The position numbers and the translations under genes are program-made. This document shows positions 54,117 through 62,766 of a stretch of DNA of 64,000 nt, piece after piece. Source of the stretch: Spirochaetota bacterium (GTDB lineage: Bacteria > Spirochaetota > Spirochaetia > Treponematales > Treponemataceae); contig JAEZST010000022.1 in NCBI GenBank assembly GCA_023443865.1, positions 186,001 to 250,000 of the forward strand, given 5' to 3'. Below the pieces are notes generated by a model, which did not search any database, had not been told where the DNA came from, and was given only the letters and a program-made list of their open reading frames with translations. Numbering within the stretch: the stretch's first letter is position 1; every line of letters begins with the position of its first letter.

Positions 54117-56117
54117 ATGGGGAAGGGTACGTCGAATTTCTTCCTTAATCTCATTACCAGCGGAAAGCCGTTCGATACGAAGGACGAGGCGCGCATGGAT
54201 ACCGCCGTGCGGATTATCCTCCTCAATTCTATGATTTTCCTCGGCGCGAGCCTTCTTACCCTGTTCGGCGTTGAAAGCCTTCGCGTAGGTGCGAACGTGC
54301 AGGGGGCAGCCGACCTGACCATGGCGGCCATGACCCTTATCGCCTTTTTCGTCCTGCGGACCGACGCGCCCTTCATCGTTTCCAGCCTGATGACGGTAAC
54401 GCCCTTCGGCTTTCTCTGCCTCTTTCTTACTTTCTCGGGCGGCGTACAGGGTTCGGGCGTGTTATGGATATTCTCCTTTCCCCTCCTTTCCATTTTCCTT
54501 CTCGGCATGACCGTCGGTACCCTGTTTTCGGCGCTCCTGTTCGTCGCGGTGCTCGCGGCCCTATTCGTTCCCGGCGCGGCGGCGATGCCCTACGCGGGGG
54601 CCTTCGCCGGGCGCACGGCGGGCGTGTACCTGCTCGTGCTCACCTGCACGATCGTGTACGAGCAGACGAAGATCACCAAGGACCGTTTGGTGGCTCGGCT
54701 AACGCGGGAACTGCAAGGCGAACGCGACGAGATCGCGGCGATGAAGGACAATCTGGATTCGGGCCTTTTCCTCATGGACGGCGAATTCCTCATTCAGCCC
54801 CAATATTCCAAGGCCCTCGGCGCGTTGCTCGGCGGGAGCGAGTTGGCCGGGCAGAATTTCGTGGACCTTTTGGCGAATTCCCTGCAGGAGAAGGAACGCG
54901 AAACCCTTAAGGATTACTTCGGAATGGTCTATAACCGTTCCTTCGATCAGGCCATGCTCAACGATATCAATCCCCTGCATCAATTCACCTACGTGTCCCA
55001 GGGCGGTTCCGAACCGAAGATACTCAGGGCGACCTTTGCCCCCATCGACCGGGAGGACGGACAAACCTATATCCTCGCCAATATCACGGACACGACCCGC
55101 GAGGTCGCGCTTCAGGAACAGCTTTCGGCCGAGGAAAACAAGCGTCAGGAAGAGATGCGCTCCCTCTTTGAGGTAATACACGTCGAGCCGCGGGTTCTAA
55201 ACGACTTTATAGAGGACGCGGACTGGGAATTCAACCGAATCAATAAGAACCTCAAGGACAAGGCCCGGGACGGCCGCGAATTGATGGTGGAAATGTATCA
55301 GGGCGTGCACGCGATCAAGTCCAACGCGGTAATTCTCGGGCTGAACGGCTTCGCCGCAAAACTGCACGTCCTTGAGGACGAGCTGAAGGTTTTGCGGGAA
55401 AACGAACGCGTGTCCTTTGACGACGTGCTGCACGTTACCTTCGAGTTGGACAAACTTATGACCGTAAAGGACGGATACCGGGATTTAATCGATCGCATCC
55501 GCGCCTTCAGCAAGACCGAAAACCGGATGAAGGAAGAGCAGGTACTCGTTCAAACCCTGCAACGGGTCATAGAGAAGGCGGGGGCCGACTTGGGAAAGAA
55601 AGCAGAGTTGGTCGTGCGCGGAATCGATCCCGTCGCGATGGAATACGGGCCGCGCCGGGCCATGAAAGAGGTGCTTATGCAGCTCGTACGCAACGCCATG
55701 GCGCACGGGATCGAGTCGCCCGAGCGCCGGGAAGCCTCGGGCAAGTCGGAATCGGGCTCGATACTCCTGTCCATTGAGCAATCCTCGGGCTGTATCACCA
55801 TACAGCTCACCGATGACGGGCATGGAATCGATTTCGTCGCGATCCGCGAGCGCGCCGAGCAAACCGGGCTTATCACCGAACGGGCTAAGCTCGATGACCG
55901 GAACGCCCTGCTTCAAGCCCTGTTCCATCCCGGCTTCAGTACCGCGGCCGCCATAGACATGCACGCCGGCCGGGGGATCGGGTTGAATCTGGTCAAGGAG
56001 CGGGTTAAGGAGCTTAAAGGCTCCATCCGACTGCAGTCCGAGGAGGGCAAGGGCACCTCGTTCAGGATATCGATTCCCTTCGAGGTTCCCGCCTCGGGAG
56101 TCGCCAGCGCTTCGTAA
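54117..56117 (+). CDS. Membrane-bound CheA-like kinase with PAS and Hpt domains
   Basis: A 666-residue protein of unusual design. Residues 30-180 contain five or six membrane helices; about 205-330 a PAS domain (LDSGLFLMDGEFLIQPQYSKALG); about 355-450 an Hpt-type helical domain with His398 in YQGVHAIKSNAVIL; about 480-660 a CheA-like HATPase with QLVRNAMAHGIESPERR, TDDGHGID and HAGRGIGLNLVKERVKEL. There is no CheW-like P5 domain or HisKA. It should phosphorylate itself on His398, then the CheY-like protein encoded upstream, with CheX as phosphatase. Confidence 0.85.
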   Translation: MGKGTSNFFLNLITSGKPFDTKDEARMDTAVRIILLNSMIFLGASLLTLFGVESLRVGANVQGAADLTMAAMTLIAFFVLRTDAPFIVSSLMTVTPFGFLCLFLTFSGGVQGSGVLWIFSFPLLSIFLLGMTVGTLFSALLFVAVLAALFVPGAAAMPYAGAFAGRTAGVYLLVLTCTIVYEQTKITKDRLVARLTRELQGERDEIAAMKDNLDSGLFLMDGEFLIQPQYSKALGALLGGSELAGQNFVDLLANSLQEKERETLKDYFGMVYNRSFDQAMLNDINPLHQFTYVSQGGSEPKILRATFAPIDREDGQTYILANITDTTREVALQEQLSAEENKRQEEMRSLFEVIHVEPRVLNDFIEDADWEFNRINKNLKDKARDGRELMVEMYQGVHAIKSNAVILGLNGFAAKLHVLEDELKVLRENERVSFDDVLHVTFELDKLMTVKDGYRDLIDRIRAFSKTENRMKEEQVLVQTLQRVIEKAGADLGKKAELVVRGIDPVAMEYGPRRAMKEVLMQLVRNAMAHGIESPERREASGKSESGSILLSIEQSSGCITIQLTDDGHGIDFVAIRERAEQTGLITERAKLDDRNALLQALFHPGFSTAAAIDMHAGRGIGLNLVKERVKELKGSIRLQSEEGKGTSFRISIPFEVPASGVASAS

Positions 56118-56119
56118 GC

Positions 56120-56142
56120 CTCTACGGTCGCTGACCGAAGAG
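56120..56142. terminator. Hairpin between the CheA-like and rhodanese genes
   Basis: CTCT-a-CGGTC and GACCG-a-AGAG pair around a 3-nt loop. It lies between convergent genes and may serve both, though neither side has a long T-run. Confidence 0.4.
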
Positions 56143-56144
56143 CC

Positions 56145-56615
56145 TTATTCGGGGCAACCGCAATCCCCCGTCTCCGGGGCGTAGCCTTCGCCCTTGGCGG
56201 CGGTATAGCCGTTCCATCCCGGGGTAAAGTCGGTTACCCGCGTAAATCCCATGGATACGAGGCGTTCGAAAGCCCGCGCGCTTCGGTTCCCCCCGTAACA
56301 GATCAGGTACACCTCTTTGTTTCGGCGATGCGGGGCGATCCACGTTTCCAAAAGCGCCCCGTCGTCTTTCCATGCGATATTGTCAAACCGGGCGACGTGG
56401 CCGGTAACGTAATCCTGCCGGTCTCGAAGGTCCACGAAAAGCGCGCCATCCTCGGCTTCCGCGATAAGCCGGTCGAATTCCGCGGCGTCCGAGACGGAGC
56501 GATACGCCGGCTTGGACGATTCATACTTGCCGCGGTACTCGGAGGCGAGGACGACGGAAACGGCGGCGATCAGGCCGAAGGCGACCGCGGCGATTGTGCG
56601 GGGTTGGAATATCAT
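56145..56615 (-). CDS. Exported rhodanese-domain protein
   Basis: A 156-residue protein with a signal-anchor (TIAAVAFGLIAAVSVVLASEY) and a single rhodanese domain: ALFVDLRDRQDYVTGHVARFDNIAW and the active-site loop YLICYGGNRSARAF with the catalytic Cys and the Arg/Ser. It ends in a CGCPE tail with two more Cys. Extracytoplasmic sulfur transfer or thiol handling is likely. I start at 56615, as the longer frame overlaps the response regulator. Confidence 0.87.
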   Translation of the reverse strand: MIFQPRTIAAVAFGLIAAVSVVLASEYRGKYESSKPAYRSVSDAAEFDRLIAEAEDGALFVDLRDRQDYVTGHVARFDNIAWKDDGALLETWIAPHRRNKEVYLICYGGNRSARAFERLVSMGFTRVTDFTPGWNGYTAAKGEGYAPETGDCGCPE

Positions 56616-56679
56616 GACGCGATGATAGGGACTGGCGGCCGCCCGTGTCAATCGGCGGCGACGCGCGCTCGGCGGTATG

Positions 56680-57243
56680 TTAAGGCTCTTTGGCCCCAAG
56701 CGAGGCGAGGGCCTGGAGAAGTTCGGCTTCGCGCCGCTTCAGGCTCTCGTTTTCCGCCCGCAGCCGCGCTACGGTGTCCATGAGCCCCTTATTGCTTTCC
56801 TCCAGCTCCCGGATTCTTAAAGCCAGCTGTTTTTCCGCTGAGAACAGGTCGTTCGTCGAGGCCGTGGCCGCTTTCTGGACTTTCAGCATGACTGTCGTTA
56901 TTTCGGCGTTATCCGCGGGCTTCGTGAGAAAGGCGTCGGCCCCGGCCTTCAGGGCCTCCAGTTTCATCTCGCGGCTATCGCGAAGCGCGGTGAGGAATAT
57001 GACGGGTATGTTCCCCGTATCCGGATCGGCCTTGAGCTTCCGGCACGTTTCGAAGCCGTCCATGCCCGGCATGAGTATATCGAGCAGGATCAAGTCGGGG
57101 TTATGCCCTTTGGCGATCGCGAGCGCTTTCGGTCCGGTATCCGCCTCGAAAATCGAGCAGTCCGGAAAGCAGTCGCGCATTTGCGCGGTGAGGGCGATCA
57201 AATTGTCTGGATTGTCGTCGACTACGAGGAAACGATGGCTCAT
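56680..57243 (-). CDS. Response regulator, receiver plus coiled coil
   Basis: A 187-residue protein. The receiver (about 1-125) has FLVVDDNPDN, LILLDILMPGMDGFE, VIFLTALRDS and FLTKP, all key residues kept. It ends with a coiled coil (SAEKQLALRIRELEESNKGLMDTVARLRAENESLKRREAELLQAL) and no DNA-binding domain. The start overlaps the stop of the half-receiver gene (ATGA). It is the likely target of the sensor kinase upstream in the operon. Confidence 0.9.
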   Translation of the reverse strand: MSHRFLVVDDNPDNLIALTAQMRDCFPDCSIFEADTGPKALAIAKGHNPDLILLDILMPGMDGFETCRKLKADPDTGNIPVIFLTALRDSREMKLEALKAGADAFLTKPADNAEITTVMLKVQKAATASTNDLFSAEKQLALRIRELEESNKGLMDTVARLRAENESLKRREAELLQALASLGAKEP

Positions 57244-57476
57244 TCTAGAATTCTCCGAATATCTTCCGCAAAGGCGTCTGGACTAAGGGGTTTCGGGATA
57301 TACCCGGTAAAGCCCCGCCTGATTATCGATTCCGGATCGCCTTTCATGGCGCTTGAGGAAACGGCTATAGCAAAAATGTCGGCGGTTTCTGGGCCTTCCT
57401 TAAGGCGTTCAAGGGCAATGAACCCGTCCATCACCGGCGTAACAAGGTCCATGAGTATGAGGTCGGGCTTAAACAA
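57240..57476 (-). CDS. Half receiver domain (C-terminal part only)
   Basis: A 78-residue reading frame that starts with TTG, preceded by GGGAGG at good spacing. It has only the second half of a receiver: PDLILMDLVTPVMDGFIAL with the phosphoacceptor Asp, AVSSSAMKGDPES and GYIPKPLSPDAFAEDIRRIL with Ser and Lys. The first beta strand and the acidic pair are absent. It overlaps the kinase end by 8 bp and the next gene by 4 bp. It may be a remnant of a hybrid kinase's receiver after a deletion, or a truncated product with a binding role. Confidence 0.7.
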   Translation of the reverse strand: MFKPDLILMDLVTPVMDGFIALERLKEGPETADIFAIAVSSSAMKGDPESIIRRGFTGYIPKPLSPDAFAEDIRRILE

Positions 57477-59505
57477 CCGTGCCCTCCCGGCGGTATTCGA
57501 GGGGGAAAGTAAAAACGAAACTGCTCCCTTCGCCCTTCCGGCTTTCTACGGTAATGTCTCCTCCCAGGAGGATCGCGTACCGCTTGGCGATTACCAATCC
57601 TAGTCCCGTACCCTTCCGTTGCCGCGACGAACTCTCGTCCTCTTGATTGAATTCCTCGAACGTTCGGGGCAGGAATTCCTCGGAAATGCCGATGCCGGTA
57701 TCCGCCACCTCTATCACGCACGATTGTCCGCTAACGCCGACGGTAACGGAAACCGAACCCGAATCGGTGAATTTCACGGCGTTCCCCGCAAGGTTCATGA
57801 TAACGTGCAGGCACTTTTCCCGGTCGGTACGCAGCGGGGGAATTCCCGGCGCGACGGTGAGCCGCAGCTGGATATTCTTTTCCATGGCCTGCGGCGCTAT
57901 CGTCTCGACGATTTCGTTCACTAAGGCGTCGATCGCGAACTCGACCGCATTGACACTTTCGCGCCCCGCCTCAATCCTGGTCAAGTCAAGCACGTCGTTT
58001 ATTAGGCCCAAAAGCCGCTTTCCGTTTCTCTCTATCACGCCCAGGTACGAATGCTCCTCCTCGGGAATCTTCCCCGTCAACCGGTGTCCCAGGACATTCG
58101 AGAGGACGATGACCGAATTGAGGGGCGTGCGCAGTTCATGGCTCATGTTCGCGAGAAAGGCGCTTTTCGCCCTGTTTGCCCGTTCGGCAGCGGCCCGGCC
58201 TATCCTGTCCGCCTCAGCCTGTTTTAGCTCCGTAATGTCGTAAAAGGTGATTACGGCGCCGTCCAATCCCCGGGGGCCGACAAGGGGCCAAGACCAGGCC
58301 TCTACGGGAAGCGGTTCCCCGTCGGCGCGGTAAAAAACCCGTTCATGGGCGTGAATTTTTTCGTTCCGATTGCCGTCCAGATCGCAGTGCGCCTCGTCGC
58401 CGCCGGTATGTCCGGGGGCAAGATGGACCCGCTCGTGAATATTTCGCCCCAATAGTTCTTCTTCGGCCCGGTACCCGAGCAAGGCGAGGGCCGACGCGTT
58501 GCAGAACACGCATTTTCCCTCGCCGTCCACGCCGTATATCCCTTCGGCCGTGGAATTCAAAATGAGTTTGAGCATGTCTTTCGATTCGGCGAGCGCTCGG
58601 GTGACCGCGTGGACCCGTAACCGCAGGAGTATGATGAAGGCGGCGGCGAGGATAAGGACGGCGGCGAGGGCGATAAGTACGGTATGGAGCCAGGAAGGAA
58701 TGCGCGCGCGTTCGGCCTCGTGCCCCCACTTTAACCGCGCGGAGTAGTATACCGAGGCGGGGTTCCGCTTCCATTCGATCAGGTATTTGTCCAGCATGCG
58801 GATTAACCCGGCATGCTTACCCCGCGCGACGGTGAAATAGATATCGAAGGGATTAAACGCGAGGCCGCTGGAAACCAGTCCGTATTCGCCTTGTAGGGAG
58901 TCCCCGACCAGGGCGCTCACCACGCCGGCGTCGGCCTCTTTGTCCCGCACGGCCGCGAGAACGGAGCGGAAGTCGGGCACCGAAACGTATCGGCACGAAA
59001 CGTCGAATTTCGCGATGTAGGATTGAAAGGACTGGGCGTTAAAGTCGTTTATCATGACCGCGACGGTCTTCCCGTTTAGGTCGGTAACCTTCGTGAATTC
59101 AGAATGCTCTGGAAAATCCGATGATTTTCGGACGCACAGTTCGCCCCACACGGTCAATAGCGGCACTTCGCCGAAGGTCATGTAGGACTCGCGTTCGGCC
59201 GTTTTCGCCACGCTGGTCAGCATATCCACCGTACCGTTTTTCAGTCGCCGTAATCCCTCGTCCCAGGACCCGTATACGTATTCGAACCGTACCGGTTCCC
59301 TGGCCTCGATTTCCTTGAGCATGTCCGTGTAGAAGCCGCCGATGGTCCCGTCGTCTTGGGCGTAAATGGCGGGATAAAAATTGAACACGCCGACTCGATA
59401 GGTTATCGGTTCTTGGGTAAACGCCGACTGAACGAACGCGATACCGGCGACGAGGGAGAGCAGGCAAACCCGGCGAGTGTTTTTTTGCAATGCGCGTATC
59501 TCCAT
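57469..59505 (-). CDS. Sensor histidine kinase with periplasmic binding-protein domain
   Basis: A protein of 678 residues. Signal sequence (RRVCLLSLVAGIAFVQSAFTQ), a type 3 solute-binding domain (TYRVGVFNFYPAIYAQDDGTIGGFYTDMLKEIEAREPVRFEYVYGSW..., about 30-270), one membrane helix (LHTVLIALAAVLILAAAFIILL), a PAS domain, HisKA with FLANMSHELRTPLNSVIVL, and HATPase with NLAGNAVKFTDSG, VADTGIGI and GTGLGLVIAKRY. This BvgS-like plan implies a small-molecule ligand. It is transcribed with the half receiver and the response regulator. Confidence 0.9.
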   Translation of the reverse strand: MEIRALQKNTRRVCLLSLVAGIAFVQSAFTQEPITYRVGVFNFYPAIYAQDDGTIGGFYTDMLKEIEAREPVRFEYVYGSWDEGLRRLKNGTVDMLTSVAKTAERESYMTFGEVPLLTVWGELCVRKSSDFPEHSEFTKVTDLNGKTVAVMINDFNAQSFQSYIAKFDVSCRYVSVPDFRSVLAAVRDKEADAGVVSALVGDSLQGEYGLVSSGLAFNPFDIYFTVARGKHAGLIRMLDKYLIEWKRNPASVYYSARLKWGHEAERARIPSWLHTVLIALAAVLILAAAFIILLRLRVHAVTRALAESKDMLKLILNSTAEGIYGVDGEGKCVFCNASALALLGYRAEEELLGRNIHERVHLAPGHTGGDEAHCDLDGNRNEKIHAHERVFYRADGEPLPVEAWSWPLVGPRGLDGAVITFYDITELKQAEADRIGRAAAERANRAKSAFLANMSHELRTPLNSVIVLSNVLGHRLTGKIPEEEHSYLGVIERNGKRLLGLINDVLDLTRIEAGRESVNAVEFAIDALVNEIVETIAPQAMEKNIQLRLTVAPGIPPLRTDREKCLHVIMNLAGNAVKFTDSGSVSVTVGVSGQSCVIEVADTGIGISEEFLPRTFEEFNQEDESSSRQRKGTGLGLVIAKRYAILLGGDITVESRKGEGSSFVFTFPLEYRREGTVV

Positions 59506-59628
59506 GGTAGATCCATATTGTACCGGAGTTTCTTCCGCAGGGCAAAGCTCTCGCAAAAAAGGGGAGCGCCTTGGAAGCCGTGCGCATGATCGGCATCGGG
59601 TTCCAAGGAGCTTTCGCCTTCCGGCCGC

Positions 59629-60594
59629 TTACCGGAACTCCAACCGCAAATTCCCCGCGCTGAATAAAACGTCGTACAGTCCGTTTTCACGGGCTTTCAG
59701 CCTCGTCGCGCCCTGAAACAAATCGCCGCCCCGCGCCCTCACGAGCAGAGACGTTTCCCCAATGAGCCCGGGTATCACGTCCCACTTCCATTCCAGGCCG
59801 CGGGCATCGCTCGCGGGCGCCGCGGCATGGACCGCCTTCCGGGCGAGCCAATACGATCCTATATTCGCGAACGTATCTACCCATACGTCCTTCCTGCCCA
59901 GCGCGTGGCGGACCGACTCGGTTATCTCGTCTATTCCAACGCCGGCGAACCAGTTTTCCTCGGTCGGGAGAATGGAGTGAAAGCAGAATATTAGCCAGCT
60001 TCGTTCGTCCCTGCTCCTTTCGATAAGCGGAATGAAGGTCTCTTGCGCGGATTCGCCCGGCATGGCCATGTGGCAGGGGAGGTGAGTGGGCACGATGTCC
60101 TCGTACAGCGGATCATTCTCCGCCGGTACCGTGCCGTTCGCTACCGAGCGTACCAACGCGTACCTCGAGCCGGCAAGGGGTTCCCAGCCTTCGTCCCCGT
60201 ACGGGCTCGCGAAGGTCCAAACCCGCCTTTGCCCCGCCGTATCGAGGATAAACCGGTCGCAGCGCTCCATCTCGTCTTCGGGGCTCGCCTCGGTTTTCCC
60301 GAAAATGCCTTCGCCCATGGGCTGGCCGGAGGGCATATGGGGATGGCTCGCGGTATGGCAGCCGAGCTCGTGGCCGGAGGCGACGGCTCTCCGCCAGGCT
60401 TCGTCCGATCCGGGAAAGGAAACGTTGGAATTCACGAAAAAGGTCATGGGAACGCCCGTGGCCGTGAGGGTATCCAAGTGGGCGATATGAGACGGTTGGG
60501 CGTCGTCGAAGGTCAGGGAAACGGCCGCGGAACGGCCGTTCCACGGAAGGATTTCGATACCCTGGGAGTCGGTCGCGGTATGGTTTTGGAACAT
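59629..60594 (-). CDS. Polysaccharide deacetylase (NodB-like)
   Basis: A 321-residue metal-dependent deacetylase. AAVSLTFDDAQPSHIAHLDTL has the catalytic Asp pair, PMTFFVNSN follows, and SGHELGCHTASHPHMPSG holds the His metal ligands. No signal peptide is seen, so it may be cytoplasmic. GAGAGG lies before the ATG at 60594. The C-terminal 80 residues (LEWKWDVIPGLIGETSLLVRARGG) form an additional beta-rich domain. The substrate is unknown. Confidence 0.88.
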   Translation of the reverse strand: MFQNHTATDSQGIEILPWNGRSAAVSLTFDDAQPSHIAHLDTLTATGVPMTFFVNSNVSFPGSDEAWRRAVASGHELGCHTASHPHMPSGQPMGEGIFGKTEASPEDEMERCDRFILDTAGQRRVWTFASPYGDEGWEPLAGSRYALVRSVANGTVPAENDPLYEDIVPTHLPCHMAMPGESAQETFIPLIERSRDERSWLIFCFHSILPTEENWFAGVGIDEITESVRHALGRKDVWVDTFANIGSYWLARKAVHAAAPASDARGLEWKWDVIPGLIGETSLLVRARGGDLFQGATRLKARENGLYDVLFSAGNLRLEFR

Positions 60595-60666
60595 GGTAAC
60601 CTCTCTCGATAAAAATAGTACCATCGGGAGAAAGAGAGGAACATAGGGAAAAGCACTGTGCCCATC

Positions 60667-60695
60667 CTGCGTAAAACGACGTTATCTGCTATCAT
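60667..60695 (+). promoter_or_regulatory. Possible earP promoter near the start codon
   Basis: TATCAT (60690-60695) ends 6 nt before the ATG of earP; the -35 (CTGCGT) is poor. There is no Shine-Dalgarno. It fits the leaderless group but is the weakest member. Confidence 0.3.
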
Positions 60696-60701
60696 GCGGC
60701 C

Positions 60702-61931
60702 ATGATCGTCGACATACTCTGCCGGGTGGTCGATAACCTCGGCGACATCGGCTTCGTCTACCGCCTGGCCCGTTCCCTCTCCGAATTGGGCGATCCTCCC
60801 CGCCTCCGCGTCGTAGTCGACGATCTTGCTTCCTTTGCCGCGCTCTGCCCCGGCATCGATCCGGCCTTGCCCTACCAGACCGTCAATGGCTGGGAGATCG
60901 TCCGCTGGAACGCCCCCGGCGAGGCCATAGTCCGCCTGTACAAGGCCGCTCCCCCCCGGGTCGCGATCGAATGCTACGCCTGCGGCCGCCCCGAATGGTT
61001 CGAGGAAATACTTTTCGACCCTTCCGACGGGGAAAGGCGCCTCTTGATCGATCTTGAATATTTCACCGTCGAGCAATGGTCCGCGGAATACCATCTTCTG
61101 CCGTCCTTGACCCGTTCGCCCCATGTTCAAAAGGCTATTTTCATGCCCGGGATCCTGCCGGGCACCGGCGGTTTGCTCCTGGACGCGCGGTTCGCGCAGG
61201 CCCTCGCGGAAGCCTCGGCCCAAGCGTCGCGGGAATCCATGCGCGCGGCCTTACTGGGCGAATTCTCCTCCGTTCGGCCAATCGCCGATTCTTGGGTTTC
61301 CGCCTACTGGGTTCTCGTTTTCAGTTACGAGCACGATTTTGAATCGCTCGTCGGCGATCTGGCGGAGTTCTCCCGGGATCGGCCCGTCTTGGCGTTCGCC
61401 GCAGCAGGCCGCAGTTCGGGCCCGTTTCTCCGGGCCTGGGGACGCGCGGGCGCTCCCTTTCCCGTCATTCCCCTCCCGATGCTTAGTCAGCTCCTGTGGG
61501 ACCGGCTTTTCGCGGCTACCGACTTCGCGGTGATCCGCGGGGAGGAAAGCTTCTCCCGGGCCATTCTCGCCGGTCGCCCTTTTCTTTGGGAGTGCTATCC
61601 GTTCACCGAGTCGGACGGCGTTACCGCCGGCCATTTGGAAAAAATCAGGGCGTTTCTCGAAGTCTTCCGGCAGTATGCCGATCCGGTGGAATTCGCCGTC
61701 TACGAAAAACTTACCCTGAGGTTTAACCGCGCGGGCGACGATTCTCCCGATTTGCCCCCGGAAAGCCTGCCTCAGGGCGACGCTGTCCTTCCCGGAGACC
61801 TTTTACGGGTCTTGCGGGCAGCTAAAATCGGGAATGCCTTCCGTAAATTGAGCCAAATGGCCCGCGATAGGGGAAACCTGGCCGTCAACCTAATGACATT
61901 CATCGACGTTTCGCTGTACAATGATAGTTAG
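60702..61931 (+). CDS. earP: EF-P arginine rhamnosyltransferase
   Basis: A 409-residue GT-B enzyme that transfers rhamnose from TDP-rhamnose to an Arg of elongation factor P. ILCRVVDNLGDIGFVYRLARSL contains the two conserved aspartates and TDFAVIRGEESFSRAILAGRPFLWECYPF the conserved Glu region. The rest agrees in length with the family. efp lies 52 bp downstream, the usual pairing. The ATG follows a -10 box by 6 nt and has no ribosome site. Confidence 0.93.
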   Translation: MIVDILCRVVDNLGDIGFVYRLARSLSELGDPPRLRVVVDDLASFAALCPGIDPALPYQTVNGWEIVRWNAPGEAIVRLYKAAPPRVAIECYACGRPEWFEEILFDPSDGERRLLIDLEYFTVEQWSAEYHLLPSLTRSPHVQKAIFMPGILPGTGGLLLDARFAQALAEASAQASRESMRAALLGEFSSVRPIADSWVSAYWVLVFSYEHDFESLVGDLAEFSRDRPVLAFAAAGRSSGPFLRAWGRAGAPFPVIPLPMLSQLLWDRLFAATDFAVIRGEESFSRAILAGRPFLWECYPFTESDGVTAGHLEKIRAFLEVFRQYADPVEFAVYEKLTLRFNRAGDDSPDLPPESLPQGDAVLPGDLLRVLRAAKIGNAFRKLSQMARDRGNLAVNLMTFIDVSLYNDS

Positions 61932-61983
61932 CCGTCTCTGTGCGGCATAACCTCTAATCCTTTTTTATGTGAGAGAAGATACT

Positions 61984-62550
61984 ATGTTAGCAGCTTCCCA
62001 GTTACGGGTCGGTACCGTGTTCATGAACGGCAATGATCCCATGATCGTTCAGCGCATGCTCGGCAACAAAAGCGGCCGCGGTTCCATGGTGTACCGCCTT
62101 CGGATCAAGAATATCGTTTCCGGCCAGACCATGGACGTCGGTTTCGATTCAAGCGAAAAATTCCAGGAAGCGGAGCTCGATATCCACAAGGTGAAGCTTT
62201 CCTACCTCGATGGCGACAATTACGTTTTCATGGAAGAGGAAACCTACGAGCAGTTCGAGATCGCCAAAGATGATCTGGGCGACAACGTCAATTTCATCAA
62301 GGACGGCGACGAGTTCACCGTAGAGCTAACCTTCTACAACGGCAAGCCCGTCGGCGTGAGCCTCCCCATCCTGGTCGAGCGCGAGATCACCTATTGCGAA
62401 CCCGGACTCAAGGGCGATACCTCGGGCAAGGCCAGCAAGAATGCCACCCTCGACACGGGCTACGTGGTACAGGTCCCCCTGTTCTGCGAAATCGGTACCC
62501 GAATTCTGCTCGATACCCGGGATGGCTCGTTCTCCGAACGCGCGAAGTAA
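61984..62550 (+). CDS. efp: Elongation factor P (Arg32 type)
   Basis: A 188-residue protein that relieves ribosome stalling at proline runs. The acceptor loop is MLGNKSGRGSMVYRLRI with Arg at position 32, the residue glycosylated by EarP; lysine-type EF-P has Lys there. The S1-like C-terminal domain ends PLFCEIGTRILLDTRDGSFSERAK. The start is the ATG at 61984. A terminator follows. Together with earP this is a complete rhamnosylation pair; TDP-rhamnose synthesis genes are not in the window. Confidence 0.95.
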   Translation: MLAASQLRVGTVFMNGNDPMIVQRMLGNKSGRGSMVYRLRIKNIVSGQTMDVGFDSSEKFQEAELDIHKVKLSYLDGDNYVFMEEETYEQFEIAKDDLGDNVNFIKDGDEFTVELTFYNGKPVGVSLPILVEREITYCEPGLKGDTSGKASKNATLDTGYVVQVPLFCEIGTRILLDTRDGSFSERAK

Positions 62551-62572
62551 CGGTTCTTGCGCCGAAACGCAT

Positions 62573-62601
62573 ATCCGGGGGTTTTCCCCGGATTTTTTTT
62601 T
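62573..62601 (+). terminator. Rho-independent terminator after efp
   Basis: ATCCGGGG and CCCCGGAT pair around a 5-nt loop and are followed by nine T. Confidence 0.85.
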
Positions 62602-62671
62602 GCCCATTGACCTTTTATCCTGACCTTCGCCTGATAAGACGGCCAATGGCCCTATTTTTCATGCCGTGCGC

Positions 62672-62710
62672 CCTTTTTTTCGGCCTGAGCGACCTTTTTT
62701 TCGGCTTGTG
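62672..62710 (+). repeat. Tandem T-rich repeat upstream of the AAA-type gene
   Basis: CCTTTTTTTCGGCCTGAG (62672-62689) and CCTTTTTTTCGGCTTGTG (62693-62710) repeat with period 21 and two mismatches, just upstream of the -35 box of the next gene. The spacing is two helical turns, so it may be an activator site or an extended UP-like element. Confidence 0.5.
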
Positions 62711-62728
62711 ACCGCGTTTTAAATGCGC

Positions 62729-62757
62729 TTGACAGCTTGTACGCCGGACCTTATCCT
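62729..62757 (+). promoter_or_regulatory. Promoter for a probably leaderless AAA-type ATPase mRNA
   Basis: TTGACA (62729-62734), a 17-bp spacer and TATCCT (62752-62757). The ATG is at 62767, 9 nt after the -10. No Shine-Dalgarno. Confidence 0.6.
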
Positions 62758-62766
62758 TAATTACAT

